The position numbers and the translations under genes are program-made. Source: Amoebidium appalachense (Eukaryota > Ichthyosporea). From it: DNA of 64,000 nucleotides. The notes below the pieces were generated by a model, which worked only from the letters and a program-made list of their open reading frames with translations, was not told where the DNA came from and did no database searches. Location of the stretch: the NCBI GenBank assembly GCA_963693365.1, contig CAVNZM010000003.1, positions 2,914,001 through 2,978,000 on the forward strand, read 5' to 3'. Positions 20,993-32,621 of this stretch are shown one piece after another (positions within the stretch are counted from its first letter, which is position 1; each line of letters begins with the position of its first letter).

Positions 20993-23900
20993 GCAACCTC
21001 ATGGATCGCAAGGACCACCACGTGCTGTGCCACCTGCTGACCCCGGAGGAGGTGGTGGGGGTCGGCAACACGACCCTGGGGAGGTCGAGATCTTCGGGCT
21101 GCGGGGTGTGCACCCTGCTGTTCCCACCCACAGACTACCGTAGCCACTTCAAGGACCGTTACCTGCGGAGACTGGTGAGGGCCACCCACGTGCTGTGGGC
21201 CAAGTACGACCTGCCTGTGCCTGCAGAGGACGGCCTGACGGTGGATGAGCTGGGTGCAGCCGTGGATGCCCTCAACACGGCCATTGCCGAGCAGCCCGAG
21301 TCAGTGACCCGCCTGCGGCTGGTGGTGGTGGACATGGACAGCAAGGGCAGGGTGCTACGCCGGTACGGGGACCTGAGCACGGCCCTACCCCCCTCCAAGC
21401 TGTGCACCATGTACTTGGCCCACTCCCAGAAGCTGGGGCACTTCACGGCCATCACCTCGAGTGTCAGCACGGCCATCGAGCGCCTGCGGCACGACAACCA
21501 CACGGGGGAGGCACGTCGGAGCCTCAGCACCTGCTTCCACTGCAACCAGACCGTGCAAGCCAAGAACATGGGGGTGCACCGTTGTGTGAACCGGTGTGAG
21601 AACTGTGGATCAAAGGGGGACCGCAACGACCAGGCCAACGCCTGTGTGTGGACCCCCGAGCGCCGTCTGCAGCTTGCACGGGCAGGGGAGGAGGCATGGC
21701 CTTACCGTTGTGACGACTGCTGTGGTCTCTTCCCTTCAGCCAAGTGCATGGCCAACCACAGCACCAGGCTCAAGGGGGTGGGGGCCAGGGCCGACGGCCG
21801 GCAACAATCCTTCTGTGACACCATGTTCTGGTGCCGGCTGGCCACGTGCACCCACGGTCTGCAGGGGTACCGGGTGTTTGGCAGTGGGGATGATGCCCGT
21901 AGGGTGTGTGTGTCGGGCAACCCTGCCGGCCGGTTCCTCTACAAGTTCAAGTACGCCAGCGTGTGCCGGCTACGTCGGTTGCACACCGCCCAGGAGCAAG
22001 GGGGGTACGATGCAGGTGCAGATGCGGGAGCCAACGACGAGGGGGAGGACTGGGCCTGGGGCACGGACACGGAGGAGGACTCGGATGCCGAGGATGCCGA
22101 CTCAGGCCCCCCACCCGGCCTTGCCGACTCGTCGGACGACGAAGGTGACGATGATGACAACGGCGATGGCATCGACCTCATGCAGATGTCTGAGGGGGAG
22201 GGGGATGACGGGGGTGAGCACGGGGGCAAGAAGAAGGACGACACGTGGACACAGCACCTGTGCACCGACTACGACTGCAAGGGCTGTGGGGGGTACATGC
22301 CCGGCAACCACACGTGCCTCATACGCAGCAAGCGTGACCAGCGACGTGTGTACATGTGCACGCACACGGATGCAGACGGCACGGCGTGCGACAGGGTGGC
22401 GTGCTACTCCAACGAGCATGGGCAGGGGGAGGAGGGGGAGGAGGGGGAGGGGGAGGGGGGAGAGTCACCTGCACGGCAGAGGGCCAGGGTGGATGGTGCC
22501 GACGGCAGGGTGGGTGCACACGTGTGCAAACGGCACGTGCCCGACGACGATGGCAGCAGGGGGCCGTGGAAGCAGACCCGGCAGCCCATCAGGGACATCG
22601 TGCTGGACTTCGAGACCATGCCCGTGCCTGCCCCCGACCACACGGCCGAAAACCCCCACTTCATCCACATCGTGTACCACGCCGTGGCCATGTACGTCGA
22701 GCCAATGGACGGCCAGCCCTCAACCCCCATCGTCTTCTGGCCGGAGGACTCGGCCGACGGCAAGAACGGGTGGGATGTGCTGATGGAGGACCACCACCAC
22801 GTGATTGACAAGGTGGTGGCATGGCTGTTCGACACACCAGCCCATGCCGGCGGCCGGGTGTACTGCCACAACGGCAGTGGCTTTGACTTCCACTTTGTGA
22901 CCAAGAGGGTGGTGGGCAGCCAGGACTACGTGTACGTGCCCATCATGGCCAACAGCAAGATCAAGTCCTGCCGTATACGCCACTACGTCAAGAATGCCGG
23001 TGCACCAGCAGCCCCCGTGCCCATGCGGGTGGATGGTGATGGTGATGGTGATGGTGCCGATGGCCATGGCCATGGCCACGATGGCAATGGCCATGGTGAT
23101 GGCCATGGTGATGGCCATGGTGATGTGCAGCAGCAGGCAGCAGCAGCAGCAGCAGCAGGCACCGGCCGGAAGAGGAGGCACGGGGGGCAGAGGGGGGACG
23201 GCAGCCGCACGACGGTGGTGGAGCTGACGTTCGTGGACACCCTCAACTTCCTCACCATGTCGCTGTCGGACGCCGGCAAGGCCATGGGGTGCCAGGAGAC
23301 GAAGGGCCACTTCCCCCACCGTGCAGCCACCTTTGCCAACTTCAAGGCCGGCCACATCCCCTTCCCCGGGCCCGAGGACTTTGGGGCCCAGGACATGAAG
23401 CCCAAGCAGCATGCTGCCTTCATGCAGTGGTGGCGGGAGGAGCAGGCACGGCTGCAGGGGCAGGCACCGGCGGGCACGTGCTACGACATTGCCCAGCAGT
23501 GCGAGGACTACTGTGTCAAGGATGTGGTGCTGCTGCAGCAGGTGGTCAAGGCCTTCATGTCGAAACTCATCGAGCTGACGGGCATCGACCCCTTCACGTG
23601 CGTCACCCTTGCTTCCCTCGCCATGCACTTCTGGATCACGCAGGCCATGCCCAAGGACGTGGCCGTGATGCGTGACCAGACCATGGGCAACGTGAACAGC
23701 AGCAAGAAGGAGCAGGAGTACATCGACTACGTCACCCACGGCCTGGGGGTGGGGCCAGACGACGTTGCACGGCACGTGGCCACCGGGTACGACCCCCACG
23801 GCAGGGCCACGGCCGATGCCAAGGCCACCCACGACGACGGCACGTGCACCCACTACTTCTTCCACGGGTGTGTGTTCCATGGGTGCCCCGACTGCAACAG

Positions 23901-25781
23901 GCACGAGGATCTGACGATGAGGGTGGTGAAGAGGCCGGCCAGGGAGGCCTACGACAGCACCATGGCCCACGAGAGGTACATCCGTGCCCAGGGGCACAAG
24001 GTGCAGAGCATGTGGGAGTGCAGGTGGGACAGGCTGAGGCAGAGCCCCGAGGTCAAGGCTGCCCTTGCAGCACAGGCGGCACGGAGGGAGGGCACCGGCA
24101 GGGTGGCCCCCGTGCCCACGGGCCCGGTGCAGTTCCGTGATGCCTTCTTTGGTGGCCGTACGGAGGTCATCACCCGTCACATCGAGGTCAAGGAGGAGGA
24201 CTGGCCGGAGGCCGGGCTCAAGTACGTCGACGTCACCTCCCTCTACCCGTACGTGATGATTGACAAGTACATGCCGGTGGGCAAGTCACAGTGGTTCACG
24301 TCACTGCCCATCAAGACGGAGGACCACCCCACGGCCATCGTCACGGATGCCCAGGTGCTGAAGGAGAGGCTCGACAAGACGTGCCGTATGACCCCCGGCT
24401 CCCCCCAGGCCAGGACCAAGGGGTACTTTGGTGTTGCACGTGTGAGGGTGCTCCCCCCCAAGGACCTGTTCATCCCCGTGCTGCCTGTGCGTATGACGGG
24501 TGCCCAGGGGTACGACAAGCTGGGCTTTGTGCTGTGCCGGGCCTGCAGCAGCAAGGAGGAGGCCCGGGCCACCTGCATGGACGAGGACGGCAACCCCAGG
24601 GTACGTGAGCACACACTGTGCACACACACGGACGAGGAGAGGGCACTGGTGGGCACGTGGACGACGGAGGAGCTGAAGGTGGCCGTGCGTGATGGGTACA
24701 CCATCCTCGACGTGTACGACGTGGTGCACTTCAAGAAACGCACCAAGAACCTCTTCCGGAAGTACGTGCAGACGTTCCTGAAGGTGAAGCTCACCAGCAC
24801 CACCGTAGATCCGGCCGACATCCCCGCCCTCGTGCACCTGTTCAAGGAACACTACGGCATCACGGTGGCCGCCCACGAGTTCGAGCCCAACCCGGCCCTG
24901 CGTACCATCAGCAAGCTGTTTCTGAACAGCCTCTGGGGCAAGCTGGTGCAGAGGGCAGGGCTGGACACCATCGAGTTTGTCGACGACGTCGACAGGCTGA
25001 GGCTGCTGGTGACGAACCCCAACCTGCTGGTGCTCGACGTCGAGCCCATCGGTGAGCAGAGGGTGGCCATCAAGTACCGGCCCAAGAAGGAGACGGCCCC
25101 ACCCCCCTCCTACGCCAACATTGCCATCGGCACGTTCGTGACGGCCCATGCCCGGCTGCACCTGTACGGGGCCCTCCGGTCCCTCTCCCCCCAGCAGGTG
25201 GTGTACATGGACACCGACTCCATCGTCTACCACTACGACAGCAGGGTGCCCCACCTCAGCCACAACATCGACTCCACCAACGGGGACTTGCTGGGCAACT
25301 GGAAGAACGAGACGTCGACACCCATCGTCGAGTTTGTGGGGGTGGCCCCCAAGACGTATGCCTACCGCACCCAGGACGGCAAGACCGACGTGAAGGTCAA
25401 GGGCATCACCCTGTCCCGCCGGGCGGCCGACATGGTGAACCTCCCCAGCCTGCGCATGCTGGTGCACGGCGAGCTGCCGAGTGTGAGCGTCACCAACCAC
25501 CGGCTGCTGCGGGAGCCCGTGCCCGGGGTCCCCCACAACTACCACCTGGCCAGCAAGGACCAGCGCAAGACACAGTCGGGGGCGTTCGACAAGAGGGGGG
25601 TGTTCGAGGCGGCCGACGGCAGTGTACGCAGCTACCCCATCGGGTGGGCGGCACCGGAGGGGAACCTGCAGTTTTGAGTGGGGGGAGGGGTAGGGGGGAG
25701 GGAGGGGGGTCAGTTAGGAGGTAGTCTAGCAGTGGAAAATTATGTGGTGTGTTTGTTAACTTAGCATTAGAAGAAAGAAAA

Positions 25782-26018
25782 ATGGGGTGCAGAGTGCACG
25801 GGCAGGGGGGTCACCGGCAGAAGAGGAAAAAGATGGTGTTTTTAGGCATACACCACGTGCACCGTATGCACGAGGGGAGGCAGCCAATAAATTCAGAGCT
25901 TAATGCAAAACCAAGCATGTCCAATGTGTCCTTCGGCAAAAGCAACACCAACACCGGAACCATACACGTGTACAAGGGCGGGAGGCTTGCCAAAAAGAGC
26001 AGGCACCAGCACATATAA
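25782..26018 (+). CDS. Small basic ORF between polymerase and VLTF3-like gene
   Basis: A 78-residue frame from ATG 25782 (an upstream ATG at 25749 is also in frame). It is rich in Lys, Arg, His and Gly, with no recognised motif. It ends as the TATA box of the next gene begins. Many Polinton-type viruses carry small basic virion or DNA-binding proteins, but nothing here proves expression; the frame could be chance. Confidence 0.3.
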   Translation: MGCRVHGQGGHRQKRKKMVFLGIHHVHRMHEGRQPINSELNAKPSMSNVSFGKSNTNTGTIHVYKGGRLAKKSRHQHI

Positions 26019-26020
26019 AA
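26014..26020 (+). promoter_or_regulatory. TATA box before VLTF3-like gene
   Basis: TATAAAA lies about 117 bp upstream of ATG 26137, in CACATATAAAAGGCAC. It is the clearest core promoter in the viral block. Confidence 0.55.
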
Positions 26021-26136
26021 GGCACACACGTGTGCACAGACACGTCACTTTTTTCCAACACAAAAACAGTCAACATCACGAATTAGGTGAACTTCGGCCG
26101 AAACACACACACACACACACTGACACGGAAAAAAAA

Positions 26137-27021
26137 ATGGACGAAGACACGTTGCTAAGTATGGTGGCCAACACCACGGACCCTGAGAAGCTGCTAGACC
26201 TGTGCCCCTTCCTCTACGACATGTACTGCAACACCACCACACAGCCACGGCCACGGCCACAGGCACAAGGGTGCTGGTGGGCATACTGCAAGGAGAGGGA
26301 GACGTGCACGGGGGAACACGACGAATACGAGCACGACGGAGGGGACCAGGAGTACGTGTACGAGGAGGGGGGAGGGAGGGGGGAGGGGGAGGGGGAGGAG
26401 GAGGAGGAGGAGGACTGGGTGTACGACGGGAGGGGGTGGGAGGGCAGCGACGGGGAGGGGAGGAAGACGTATGAGGGGTGCACGGCCTTCTGGGACAGAA
26501 AGAGGTCACAGCCATACAGACACATTAACCACTTCAAGCAGCTGCTGCAGTCGGTGCAGGGCCTGAATGCGAGCATGGGTGACATGCAGGAGGGGGTGGT
26601 GGCAGCATTCAGGGGCGTGCAAGGCATAGAGAACGCCGACCAGGCAAGGAGGGTGCTGAGACAGAGCAAACTCACCCAACACTACACACGCGTGCCTTAC
26701 ATACTTAACAGGTTGTACGGGCACCCCCTCCCCAGGTTTACGTGCGAGCAGTTGGAGGTCTTGACGGGCATGTTTAAGTTTTGCTTGTCGTGGCACCGGA
26801 GACACAAGGAGGACACACGGAAGAACTTTGTGGGGTACCCCTTCCTGTTGGTGAAAATGGTAGGGTTAGTGCGTGGTATGGACGCGGGAGTAATAGCCAG
26901 GCTGGTGCCCACGGTCAAAAGCAAAGTGACTAGAGTAAAGAGCGATAGGGTGTGGGCACGGCTGGAGAGGGACCTTAAAAACTACCACATGCTAGTGGAA
27001 CATAACATGTTCTGCCTGTAG
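26137..27021 (+). CDS. Probable VLTF3-like late transcription factor
   Basis: A 294-residue protein from ATG 26137, preceded by an A-rich leader. The N-terminus has Cys pairs (near residues 22-30 and 47-56) that may bind zinc, then a Glu/Gly-rich linker (about 60-110). The C-terminal 180 residues are helical. The pattern YGHPLPRFTCEQLEVL, then a Phe/Trp helix, then RKNFVGYPFLLVKMVGLV and a terminal Lys-rich stretch matches the layout of the poxvirus-type VLTF3 (A2-like) family. That family directs late transcription in large DNA viruses and also occurs in some Polinton-like viruses. The assignment rests on motif style, not on a search. It follows the polymerase on the same strand and faces the leftward structural block. 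Confidence 0.55.
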   Translation: MDEDTLLSMVANTTDPEKLLDLCPFLYDMYCNTTTQPRPRPQAQGCWWAYCKERETCTGEHDEYEHDGGDQEYVYEEGGGRGEGEGEEEEEEDWVYDGRGWEGSDGEGRKTYEGCTAFWDRKRSQPYRHINHFKQLLQSVQGLNASMGDMQEGVVAAFRGVQGIENADQARRVLRQSKLTQHYTRVPYILNRLYGHPLPRFTCEQLEVLTGMFKFCLSWHRRHKEDTRKNFVGYPFLLVKMVGLVRGMDAGVIARLVPTVKSKVTRVKSDRVWARLERDLKNYHMLVEHNMFCL

Positions 27022-27153
27022 GCGGGTAGCCAGGTGCTACCTGCTCTGCATTTAGAGACAACACTGTGCACAATAGAATGGGGTTGTGGCAGGCGTGGGG
27101 TGGTAGTGGGGGTGTGCCAGCACGTGCCCACACTACCGTCGACCCGCCCAGGT

Positions 27154-27345
27154 TTATTTGAACACCACAGGTGCCGTACGAATGGGTCTGTTGGCGTTGA
27201 CGCCGGACAGTTTTACGGTGTAGGCCAGGGGACGTTGCCGAAAGTCCCGTATGGTGGACACGTCCATGACATTCAGGTTGTTGTTCTGTTCCGGGAAGAT
27301 AAACGGCCTCTTGCGTGTGGGGGGCCCGCCGGGGTTGAGCTCCAT
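27154..27345 (-). CDS. Small protein in virion block, unknown
   Basis: 63 residues from ATG 27345. It contains RKRPFIFPEQNNNLNV and is followed by the convergent VLTF3-like gene. It is the last gene of a leftward run of structural genes, so a minor virion role is plausible, but no family is recognised. No frameshift is seen. Confidence 0.45.
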   Translation of the reverse strand: MELNPGGPPTRKRPFIFPEQNNNLNVMDVSTIRDFRQRPLAYTVKLSGVNANRPIRTAPVVFK

Positions 27346-27384
27346 GATGGTGCTGCAGGCTGTTTACACTAGCACACACAATAT

Positions 27385-27606
27385 TTAAAAGTTTTGGAAG
27401 GAGCTCTGGTCGGCGGCCACGGGCCACGGTGTGTAGGTGGGGGGTCTGGGCCTCATGGTCCCCCCTGGCCCCTCGACGACGTTGCCCGGGCCGTAGAACG
27501 GGCGGGTCTGTGGTGCGGGTCGGGCGCGGTAGGGTAGGGGTACGGGGAGGGGTGCCTGCGTGTGGGGCAAAGCGTGCATGCGCATGTGCTCGGTGCTGTG
27601 TGCCAT
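27385..27606 (-). CDS. Small Pro/His-rich protein, unknown
   Basis: 73 residues from ATG 27606. It is Pro-, Arg- and His-rich at the N-terminus, with FYGPGN in the middle. It sits between the small gene at 27154 and the long proline-rich gene with short spacers, as expected for one leftward transcription unit. No domain is recognised. Confidence 0.4.
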   Translation of the reverse strand: MAHSTEHMRMHALPHTQAPLPVPLPYRARPAPQTRPFYGPGNVVEGPGGTMRPRPPTYTPWPVAADQSSFQNF

Positions 27607-27637
27607 GTCTGCCGCCGCTGCTGCCTAATGACGTAGA

Positions 27638-30385
27638 TTATTTGCCGGCACCCTTCTTCCTCTTCTTCTTCTCCTTGCTGGCTGTCTTGGTGCGGTACAC
27701 CCCACGGGCAGACTTAGGGACCGGGCCACCCTCGACATACCCGGCGGCATGGCTGTCCGGCACAACCCCTGGCCTGTGCACGTGTGCACGCACGTGCGGG
27801 TGGTGTGGGTGCATGGGCATGTCCCCCCTCCCGTAGTTGGCATGATGGTGCACGGCCGCTGCCAGCCCAGGGGTGGCTGTGGGTGAAGGGGCACCGGTGG
27901 GGGTGGGCACGGGGAAGCTCGGACCTAGTGGCCACGTGGGGGTGCCTGTGGGGGTGGGGTGAGCAGTAGCCGTGGCTGTTGGCGTGTACGGTAGGCGTGG
28001 TACGCCAGTGTTGTTACCTTTGGTAGCAACCTTCAGCATGTGCAGAGCTACCCCCTTTGCTACCTTCTGGAGTTCTCCGAGGGTGTCACGGTTCCCCAAC
28101 ACGGCCTCTTGCAGGTTCGGGCCACCGCCACCAACACCGCCGTCAGCAATAGCCGGCTGGCCACCGTCACCATGGTGGCCCCTTACCACGTTGCCCAGAA
28201 GCTGGCGTGCTGCCCCCATGAACACCCCCCTCACGTAGGAGGCCACGGCAGGGTGGTCCCACCCCGTCTGGTCCTCCCTCACCCGCCTTGTGAACTCCTC
28301 CGGGCTCTCCCGCCCGAGCATGTCGAGGTGTTCCCGCAACCCCTGCCAAAAGGGACTCAGCACCCCCTCCTCGTCGGGTCGGGCGGGGGACGTGGGGGGT
28401 CTCCACACAGCGGCAGCACCCCCTGTTTGCGAGACCGCCCTCTTGGTGCTTGGGTACGTCGTCACGTCACCGTCATAGCCGATGGCTGCTGGGGTGGGGC
28501 TGGGGCTGGGGCTGGGGGTGGGCGTGGTGGTGGGGCCGTCAATACCAAGGGGCAGGTCTGAAAGCTTCCCCCCTCGCACACGGTACTCATACAGGGCCTG
28601 CCTCGAGGCCTTGGGCTCTTCCTTCTTGAGTCCCCAAGCTACGAATTTGATGGCTTGGTACGGGGCGAAACCCTGCAGAGCTTGATAATACTCGGGGTGT
28701 TTGTCCAACAACTCTTTCTCAAAGTCCCACATGGGCTCCTGGAACTTGTAATTGGCTGGTGCCAGAGCGTTTGCGACGTCCAAGAGCGTGACGTTGGACA
28801 AGGGTAGTTTCATTTTCCACACATCCAGCTCGTTGGTGGGCGTCGGTGTGGGTGTGATGGGGGGGGTGGGACTCGGGCGTTGGGGGCGCAGGCACGAGGG
28901 GGAAGGCTTCGGCCCAAATTTGCAACGGCCACCCGCCAGACTTTGGCGGCCGTGGGGGTATCATGGCCGGCGGGTCGGGTCCACGGTAGGCAGGGGACTG
29001 GGGGTACGGTGTTGGTGCCGGTTGTAGTGGTGGGGGGAAGGGTATGGCCGGGGCAGTCGGCCTCCGCCGTGGCCCGTTACGACCCATGGGCAGGCCGGTA
29101 CCGTTCCCTTTGGCGGGCGACTGTGGCGGGGGTTGAACCGTCTGCGGCGGGAAGGGTATGGGTGGTCCGTCCGGCTTGGCCGGCAGGTGGGGGGCCATGG
29201 GGGTCTGTGGGTTGAGCTCCGGGGGGAAGGGTACGGGGGTGGCCGGTTCCTTGGGTGCCTTCCAATACAAGGACTCTGGCGGGGTGGGCATGGTGGGACC
29301 GGTCATATGGGGTGCCAAGACCCCCACATGGAGTGGGGAGGGGCGGTTGGGGTCGTTGCCGGCCAGGGTAACCGGCCGTGGACGTGGCCAGGCACTGGTC
29401 GTTGGCTCATCGTCGTCGTCATCGGGAGGCGTGTGTAGAGGTTGTACCGGGGCTACGGTGGGTCCGTGGGCTACCGCAGGCTCCACAACGTCGACGTGCT
29501 TGCTTGCCACTGCCACCGGGCAGTGACCCAGGACGGGTTGTGCTGGTCCGTGTCACCGGCAGACCGGTGCCTTTCCCTTTGCCGGGCAGCCTCGACCGGT
29601 CTGGCTTGGACGTCGGGAGGGGCCGGCCCGTCGAGGGGGGAAAGGGTATGGGTGGACCGTTGGGCTTGGCCGGCAGGTGGGGTGCCGTGGGAGTCTGTGG
29701 GTCAAGCTCTGGGGGGAAGGCCACGGGGACACGGGCCGGGGGAGGCACCTCCCATTTCAGGGACTCTGGCGGGGTGGGCATGGTGGGGCCGGCCACATGG
29801 GGCGCCAGGGGCCCGAAGGAGGGTGCGGGCTCGTTATGGGGCCGGCGGCGTGGTGCGTTTGGGGCAGGGGTTTTGGGCGGTGGAGGTGGCTTGGGAGGTG
29901 GGGGGTACGGTATGGCCGGAGCCTGGCCCGGGGGTGTGGCCGGGACGGGGGGGGGGGGGGGGGGGGGGGGGGAGGGGGGCCACGTCGGGCAAGGGGGGCG
30001 GAGGTGCCCTAGGTCTGTTCCACACGTACGTGCTACCGTACTTGTCACCCAAGTGCTCATAGCCAGGGTGGTAGGCTACGTCTACCTTCACCACCTCCGG
30101 CAACCGACCACCCCACCGCTCCAGTGGCTGGTTGGGGTCCAGATATGTGTGGGCCTTCTTGAAAAATGCCTCAACCCCACCCCTGACCAACACCTTGTAG
30201 CTATGTCGGAGTAGTGAAAGTTTGGGAGTCCCAAAGTACCCAACGGTGGTCTCCCGCCACTTGCCTGAATGCACGTCTTCCGGGTACTGGTACTTGACAG
30301 TGTACCTGCCCAGGGGCCAAACCCTACTCGTCTCAGAGTCCAAGTCATCAGCGTGCCCATGAGGCTGCTGCACGTTGGGGGACAT
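27638..30385 (-). pseudogene. Long Pro-rich structural protein, three apparent frameshifts
   Basis: One gene is inferred from ATG 30385 to 27638, although three reading frames are needed. Breaks fall at a G tract (29946-29972), near 29520, and at a G8 run (28858-28866). The N-terminal 130 residues are globular (for example GRYTVKYQYPEDVHSG). The middle is proline-rich and holds two long repeats sharing GPTMPTPPESL and ELNPQTPMAPHLPAK. The C-terminal part is globular (NYKFQEPMWDFEKELL), then linker-like, ending in a Lys-rich tail (KEKKKRKKGAGK). If read as one chain it is about 900 residues. The family is unknown; its place in the capsid block suggests a minor capsid or tegument-like protein. 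Since each break is at or near a homopolymer, base-calling errors are as likely as decay. Confidence 0.5.
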
Positions 30386-30418
30386 GGTGGACACGGTGTT
30401 GTTGTAAACTGGTGTTTA

Positions 30419-30796
30419 TTATTTCGCAGCGTACTGCGCCATGGGTTGCCGGGCAAAGCTGCCCTGGGGGTCACTGCTGTGCCCCACCCTCACGGGCGTA
30501 AAGTCGACATAGTAGGACTTGCTGTTGAGGGGGAGCCCCCTGCTGCCCAGACCGCTCCTGCCGGGCATGGAGGGCACGTGGTTGTCGGTGGGCAGGTTGT
30601 TGAAGGTCGGCAGCCGGCTGAAGGGCACACCGTAAACGCCGGCCTGGAAGGCGGCGTCCGTGTGCCTTGCCCGGTAGGGGGCCGCATAGGCAGCCTCGTA
30701 CTCGGCCTCGGGTGCCAGCTTGTAGCCGTACACGGCCGCCTGCGTGGGTGTGGGCGCCAGTGGAATACCGTTGACGTTGGCCATGGCCGCGTTCAT
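30419..30796 (-). CDS. Small virion protein candidate
   Basis: 125 residues from ATG 30796. It is Ala/Tyr/Pro-rich, with a repeated Tyr pattern in the first half and GRSGLGSRGLPLNSKS in the second. It lies immediately downstream of the major capsid gene on the same strand, with a 39-bp gap. No transmembrane helix or enzyme motif is seen. A minor capsid or core role is inferred from position only. Confidence 0.5.
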   Translation of the reverse strand: MNAAMANVNGIPLAPTPTQAAVYGYKLAPEAEYEAAYAAPYRARHTDAAFQAGVYGVPFSRLPTFNNLPTDNHVPSMPGRSGLGSRGLPLNSKSYYVDFTPVRVGHSSDPQGSFARQPMAQYAAK

Positions 30797-30835
30797 ACTT
30801 GCTAGGTGGCCCACACAATTTGCACCTTTGAGTTA

Positions 30836-32580
30836 TTAAGCCTCCACCGTCACCTCACGGGCACCGGACAGCACCAGCACGTTCTCGTGGTGCACGAAGG
30901 TGTCGAGGGTCAGGTCGTCCTGAACCGTGGGTTCCCCGACCCCGGCGGAGAACTTTTCCGTGTTCAGGTGCAGCAGAATGGGGGTGGCGTCGGAGCTGGT
31001 GTCGAGCCCAGAGTACAGGTCACGGTCCCTCTCGAGGTCCAGGGCGATCATGAACTGCTTGTCGGGCCAGGACGTGGAGTTGTACATGCAATCGGCCGTG
31101 ACGTCACCCAAGAAGTAGAGGGCCTTAGCCAGCTCGGCCCATGCCTCGGCGCAGTTGTTCTTCGACACACGAATTTCGTCGAGGGGCTTCTGGTAGGGGC
31201 CTATCTTGATCTGGTAGCTCGTTATGTTGCTGCGTTCCGACCTAAACGACTCGTAGCCGGCCTGGGCCCACGTGTTGCCGTTACGAACGAGGGAGAGCAG
31301 GGACTTGACGTTTCTCCCCCGGAACGAAATGTGCAGGTCAGGTCGGCAGGGCTGCCCCCCTTGACGTAGCTCTGGAAGTGGGTGAACGTACTGTAGGGAA
31401 TGTACATGTTCTTCTCCATCAAGGCCTTTTCGAAGCCGGCCGTGTAGACGGCGTTCCACTCGATGATTTCGCAGTGGAGGACGGGGTTGATGATCTCGTA
31501 GGCGACGTCCTTGAGCCAATTCTCGTTCTCGGTGGGCACGTACAACACTTGGTTTGCCTCACCCAACGACAGCTCGATCTGCACCTCCCCCATGTACGAC
31601 AGCGGGAGGTACCGGCCGGACCGCATGAGGCCGAGCTTGAGCTGGTGAATGTAGGTGAAACCGTCGGTGGCGTCGATTTGGGCCTGGATGTTGGCCTGGT
31701 GGGGAGGCCACTTGGCGGCGCCGGCGGTGTAGTCGAGGAAGCGGTCGGCAGGAATGCCGTCCTTGCCCGGCAGCTTGTCGACATCGGGGGCAAACAGGGC
31801 CTCGTTGGGCAAGGGGTCCGTCCCCCTCGCCTTCTCGATGCCAAAGAGCTTTTTGAGGGGGTCGGGGTTGAAGGACGAGTACTGGGCGGCCGTGGTGGTG
31901 TTCCACTTGTCCGCATACTCCCAGTCGGCGTCCTGCGGGCTGTACGTCCCGTGCATGCGGCCGGCGGGGCTGTTGCCGTAGTCGGTCGACGACAGGAACC
32001 GTTCCAGGTTGATCATCAGGTGGTTGTAGCCTGAAATGTCCTCGACGGTGGTGCCGTTGATGGACACACGGGCCCTTTCAAACGGTGCGGCCGAGGAGCA
32101 GAGGTGGCCCCCCATCATGGCCATCCCCTCCAGGTTGCGGACCTTGAGGGGGAAAATGTCGGTTGCCGCCGCGTTGTTGTTGAGGGTGTTGTTGGCCAAC
32201 GTCTCGCTCTGGGGCACGGTGGTGCCCTCGTAGTCCCTTATGGTGGTGTCGATCTCGAGGGGGTGGGCCAGCTGACCGGGGAGGGGGAACCTGCGCAGCC
32301 TCTCCACCTTCACGCCCACGTACTCGGGGGCGTTGGGCACGTTGGCCTTGAACTGGAACGTCATGTAGGAGTAGAGACAGTCCAGGAAGCCCACGGCCGG
32401 CAGGGAGAACCGAATCACGCGCTGCCCCTTTGAGCTGTACGTCGAGCCGGTCACCGGGTAGGTCTTGACCGTCGACCGGCGGTTGATGTGGCTGAGCTCC
32501 ACGGGCGAGTACGTGCCGGCGTCCGTCAGCTTGTGGTAGGCCATGTTGAGGGGCACGGAGGCGTCGTAGGGGGCTGCCAT
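30836..32580 (-). CDS. Major capsid protein candidate (double jelly-roll type), one frameshift
   Basis: The start is ATG 32580, in the series leading to MAAPYDASVPLN; an in-frame ATG lies at 32610. The protein is about 580 residues, beta-rich, with Trp, Tyr and Pro spread evenly and no enzyme motif. Its size, its position next to the packaging ATPase, and a C-terminus ending in a DTFVHHENVLVLSG-type strand fit the hexon-like capsid proteins of Polinton-type viruses. The frame changes at a run of C/G near 31313-31322: the first part is read in one frame and the last 160 residues in another. The break is in a 6-base homopolymer and may be a sequencing error; otherwise the gene is dead. The family call is by size, context and composition. 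Confidence 0.65.
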
Positions 32581-32621
32581 GTTGGTGGTGTGTTTACCTA
32601 TGCCGTACATTTTTTTCGCCG

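Larger units (their letters stand above)
18934..25677 (+). pseudogene. Protein-primed family B DNA polymerase (Polinton/adintovirus type), interrupted
   Basis: This would replicate the linear viral genome by protein priming. The start is taken as ATG 18934; the frame slips in a C-rich stretch near 19030-19110, and a retroelement splits the gene at 19892-20992. The longest intact piece runs to 25677. The 3'-5' exonuclease motifs are present: DFETM near 22608, HNGSGFDFHF near 22867, and YCVKD near 23511. The polymerase motifs are also present: DVTSLYP at 24229-24249, KLFLNSLWGK at 24913-24942, YMDTDS at 25204-25221, and PKTYAY near 25350. Cys/His pairs at 21530-21730 suggest zinc binding. An acidic linker (22010-22240) and a Gly/Asp/His repeat with poly-Ala (23030-23160) are unusual. 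The full product would be about 1,880 residues, longer than typical Polinton polymerases. Catalytic residues look intact, so inactivation is probably recent. Confidence 0.85.

Noticed and set aside
22720-24180. 486-residue minus-strand frame opposite the polymerase
   Set aside because: Shadow frame of a GC-rich gene; the plus strand holds all polymerase motifs.
24301-25545. 414-residue minus-strand frame opposite the polymerase
   Set aside because: Shadow of the polymerase palm region; no family motif.
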